Source of the DNA: UBA4665 sp036388555
GTDB taxonomy: Bacteria > Patescibacteriota > Saccharimonadia > Saccharimonadales > UBA4665
Direction: 5' to 3'
Assembly (NCBI GenBank): GCA_036388555.1
Contig: DASVRP010000010.1
Location: 70,143-134,142 of the forward strand
Length of the DNA: 64,000 nucleotides
The notes under the pieces were generated by a model that saw only the letters and a program-made list of their open reading frames with translations, searched no databases and was not told the origin of the DNA. This document shows, in pieces, positions 61,599 through 64,000 of this stretch. How positions within the stretch are numbered: the first letter of the stretch is position 1; each line of letters opens with the position of its first letter. Position numbers and translations under genes: made by a program.

Positions 61599-63731
61599 CT
61601 ACCAACTACCGCCGACACCGCCGCCAGGATCCGCCGGAGGCGAATAGGGAGTAGGGTCGGGGGTCGGCGTGCTGTACGTCTGCTGCTGCGCCGCTTGCGC
61701 CGAGGCTAAGGCTGCTGCTGTGGCAGCTGCGGCGGCCCGTTGGGCTGCACGTGCTGCTTCGGCTTCTGCCTCCGCGATGGCTGCCAGACGCCGACGCTCC
61801 GCTTCCTCCTCATCGAGGATGTGTTGATGCTCAGCGGCGGAACCGTTGTTAACCTCGGTGATGCTGTCATGCAGCGTAGCGACCGACGCTTTGAACGACA
61901 CGTAGTCGGGCTTGCTGTCATCCAGAACGGACGACAGTTTGTTTATGTCGGACAGTATGCCCTTCAACGCCTTTCTATAACCATCCTGGCTCCCTCGACG
62001 GGCGTCGATCGACGTATCCGTGCGGCGGGCAGCGTTGCGCAGTCCATCGAGCATGCTGGCGGCGCCTGCCGACAACTGCTTGAGTTCACTGGTACGCGAC
62101 GTGATGATGCTGCAGGGCTCGAGGCTACGCTGGATGTGTAGCTCGGCGCTGGTCAGCAACATGGCTGCTTCTTCCCATTCCTGGGATTCCATCGAGAATG
62201 CATCTGCGGCTGCAGACAGATCCTTTCCGGCTAGATCGAGCTCCGTGTCCGTGCCGTCGAAGGCGTTGGATACGTCACCCGTACAGGCGCTGTGGTACTT
62301 GTCCTGCAGGGTCTCGAGCTGTTGCTTGCCCGTGTCGACCGACTCGGTGGCTGCAGCGAGATCATCGCTGAGCTTCTGGTGTCGGGCGACCAGCTGGCTG
62401 TGTGTCTGCACAAGCTCATCGAGCTGGCTCCGGATGCGTCCGCACAGCGCCTCGAGGTCTTCGAGCCTGCCGATCGCCTGGCCGTAGTCGTGCGATGCGA
62501 CCTGTTCGTCCGCAGTGATCAGATGGCCGTCGGCCGTCTCGAACGCTGCGCTGACACCAGTGCGAAAACCCTGGCGGGTAAGCCGGGCATCGTACTCCTT
62601 GGTCTCGTCCAGCAGGGTCTTGAGTCGCTCCAGGGTCACCGGTGCGGCATCAATCTCCTTCTGCAGCGAAGTACACAGGCTTTCGACCTTGGCCAGTTCC
62701 GTGGCTGCCACCTCGGCTTTCTGCCTGACGTCGTCGTGGGCGTCGGCGATCTCTTGGTATTCCTCCCGGGTATGTGGCACCCGCGGATCGAAGGCGGCCG
62801 AGTCATCGGTGATCTGGTCGTTCCGGCTGAATGCGGCTGAGACAGCGGCTTCGGCCTTGGACCAGGTAGCTTTGACAGCTTCCGTGTCCTTGTCGTTCAG
62901 GTCGGTGAGGATGGTGTCCACGGTGATTTTGAGCGTCTCTGAACTACGGATCTGCTCCAGCGAAGCGACAGCGCCATCATTGGCAGTAATGGCGAGTTGT
63001 TCCGACTGCTTGAGCAGTTCTGCCTGGCGGCGGCGGTAACGATGGATTCCGAAGATTCCCGCGATGATCGCCCCCAGAGCCAGGACCGCGCCGATGTACT
63101 TCATGGCCACCACGAAGGCTGCGGACGAACTGTTGTCATCAGCTGCCGGTACGGTCTCGTCGGCCGGGTCGTAGGGATAGGGGTAAGGGACCGGCTCGGA
63201 ACGTGGTTCGGAGCGGGGAACCGGACGCGGGTGCAACTGTGCGTCAAGGACCTTGTACGTCTCTTTCTGGGCGGCGGCGATTCCTTGCGAGTATCTGCCG
63301 TTCCTGAAATTGACGTTCATGTAGTCGGCGCGGATGCGGGCCGCATTGTCGTCCATCGACGCATTCCAGGACGAGCCGTAGTAGATGTAGCTCTGACGGT
63401 CCAGGCTGACGAGGTACGTCACGGTGTTGTCCTTGAGGACGCCGCCGGGACCACGCCAGCTTGAACACTTGGCGATCTGGTCGGCCTGATACTCCGACAG
63501 GTCGCCACCTGGCGCTGTGTCGAACACTCTGACACGGACGTCGACACCGAGGTCGATCAGTCGCTGGGTTGCGGCTTTCACTTCCTTCTGGTCACCGAGC
63601 ACGCGCCCGGTGGTGTCATCAACGATGACCGCAGTGCACGAATCCTTCGCCTCTGCCGCTGTGGGCAGGACGAATGTCATTCCTGCTACTGTGAGCAGGA
63701 TGACTGCCAGCCTTCGTGAAAAACGAGGCAT
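61599..63731 (-). CDS. TPM-domain anchored protein with long coiled-coil region
   Basis: 710 residues. A signal peptide (RLAVILLTVAGMTFVLPTAA, about 7-27) precedes a TPM-like domain (about 35-165), then a Pro/Tyr-rich linker, one membrane helix (about 205-228), and a long helical cytoplasmic region with heptad-like Glu/Leu/Ala patterns (about 240-640). The Ala-rich stretch and Pro tail end in GGGVGGSW, seen in other TPM proteins. TPM proteins have roles in membrane or photosystem upkeep elsewhere; the role here is unknown. GAAGGGAG precedes the ATG. Confidence 0.82.
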   Translation of the reverse strand: MPRFSRRLAVILLTVAGMTFVLPTAAEAKDSCTAVIVDDTTGRVLGDQKEVKAATQRLIDLGVDVRVRVFDTAPGGDLSEYQADQIAKCSSWRGPGGVLKDNTVTYLVSLDRQSYIYYGSSWNASMDDNAARIRADYMNVNFRNGRYSQGIAAAQKETYKVLDAQLHPRPVPRSEPRSEPVPYPYPYDPADETVPAADDNSSSAAFVVAMKYIGAVLALGAIIAGIFGIHRYRRRQAELLKQSEQLAITANDGAVASLEQIRSSETLKITVDTILTDLNDKDTEAVKATWSKAEAAVSAAFSRNDQITDDSAAFDPRVPHTREEYQEIADAHDDVRQKAEVAATELAKVESLCTSLQKEIDAAPVTLERLKTLLDETKEYDARLTRQGFRTGVSAAFETADGHLITADEQVASHDYGQAIGRLEDLEALCGRIRSQLDELVQTHSQLVARHQKLSDDLAAATESVDTGKQQLETLQDKYHSACTGDVSNAFDGTDTELDLAGKDLSAAADAFSMESQEWEEAAMLLTSAELHIQRSLEPCSIITSRTSELKQLSAGAASMLDGLRNAARRTDTSIDARRGSQDGYRKALKGILSDINKLSSVLDDSKPDYVSFKASVATLHDSITEVNNGSAAEHQHILDEEEAERRRLAAIAEAEAEAARAAQRAAAAATAAALASAQAAQQQTYSTPTPDPTPYSPPADPGGGVGGSW

Positions 63732-63796
63732 TACACTCCCTTCGGATGGGTAGTTGGGTGGTACTCTTACACGACATATAGCCGTAAAGCGTGTAA

Positions 63797-63825
63797 ATTA
63801 TACTGTATTAATGGTATTTTAACAA
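63797..63825 (-). promoter_or_regulatory. Promoter of the TPM-type gene
   Basis: Minus-strand TTGTTA (63820-63825), 17 bp, TATAAT (63797-63802), about 65 nt upstream of the ATG. Confidence 0.75.
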
Positions 63826-63870
63826 CTTCCCTACGTGCACCGCTGTCATCTCAAAATGTATAACCTGAAT

Positions 63871-64000
63871 CTAAAAACCCATCCTCATCTGGTACCCCAG
63901 TAATATCCTGAGATAGTGCACGGCGTATCCGTGCACCGAGCGAGGAAACGAGCTGACCAGGTGCATGTGCGTCTTGAGGTAGTCAAAGACGCACTCGATC
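63871..64000 (-). CDS. Transposase C-terminus (runs off right edge)
   Basis: 42 codons in frame to the window edge, beginning IECVFDYLKTHMHLVSSFPR and ending RILLGYQMRMGF-stop. The IE-x-VF-x-xLK pattern with a following aromatic/Leu-rich helix is the conserved C-terminal Glu helix of DDE transposases (IS982/IS5-like). The catalytic Glu is the E of IECVF. The element extends beyond the window; no terminal inverted repeat could be confirmed. Confidence 0.65.
   Translation of the reverse strand, partial: IECVFDYLKTHMHLVSSFPRSVHGYAVHYLRILLGYQMRMGF

Noticed and set aside
61448..61654. Plus-strand 68-codon ORF starting METYFGVRRLWN
   Set aside because: It begins inside the hammerhead stem I, overlaps the end of the TPM gene on the other strand, and has no homology; better explained as chance.
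1..64000. CRISPR arrays, rRNA genes, integrase genes
   Set aside because: No regularly spaced repeats, rRNA sequence or integrase motifs were seen.

Overview
The window looks like chromosomal DNA of a Patescibacteria/CPR bacterium, most likely Candidatus Saccharibacteria. This is inferred from gene content and style, not from a marker gene. The evidence is a moderate GC content, short intergenic gaps, standard stop codons, many large secreted proteins without clear relatives, a compact pgl-gnd-zwf oxidative pentose-phosphate operon, a MarP-type membrane protease, an LCP protein, and several peptidoglycan-active enzymes of the kind expected from an epibiont that handles its own or a host's wall. 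Many transcription units appear leaderless: a -10 box ends about 6-8 nt before the ATG, while downstream operon genes carry Shine-Dalgarno sites.

Layout. 1-1108: 5' part of a secreted carbohydrate-binding-like protein (runs off the left edge). 1382-5226: sensor kinase, single-domain response regulator and receiver-kinase hybrid. 5499-12092: Y-family-polymerase-like mini-ORF, ABC-F ATPase, RadC operon with a long leader, phosphodiesterase, a decayed MshC/CysRS-like pseudogene, a His-rich anchored protein and a winged-helix regulator. 12250-28774: a surface/cell-wall accessory region with an LCP protein, three large unrecognised soluble proteins, several single-pass exported proteins, a lytic-transglycosylase/M23-like protein, a divergent class A PBP and an NlpC/P60 peptidase. 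29025-48166: mostly housekeeping, including TypA, CorA, MscS, a CNNM/CBS protein, the oxidative pentose-phosphate operon, MarP, an Nramp-like transporter and a MacB-type ABC exporter. 48288-53957: exported proteins including a GH3 hexosaminidase, a rearranged tRNA-Ser locus, PyrH and ExoIII. 54001-60476: a defence/stability island with an MmeI-like R-M enzyme, an Mrr-like nuclease, a GIY-YIG-like nuclease, a Panacea toxin-antitoxin pair and a NUDIX hydrolase. 60506-64000: an NnrD-like protein, a TPM-type anchored protein and the end of a transposase at the right edge.

The most striking signal is two self-cleaving RNA candidates. Minus strand 37443-37383 matches a complete type III hammerhead ribozyme, with every core nucleotide present and stems I, II and III paired. 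A second copy at minus 61459-61305 keeps the core and stems I and III but carries a ~92-nt structured insertion in stem II. Both lie about 90-140 nt downstream of the stop codon of an exported-protein gene, between convergent genes, which suggests a 3'-UTR role.

The second notable system is the wall locus. Two paralogous exported proteins (24848-25531 and 27839-28774, the latter with an NlpC/P60 domain) share their N-terminal module and a near-identical 33-bp promoter placed 7 nt before the ATG. They flank the PBP gene and head transcription of further exported proteins.
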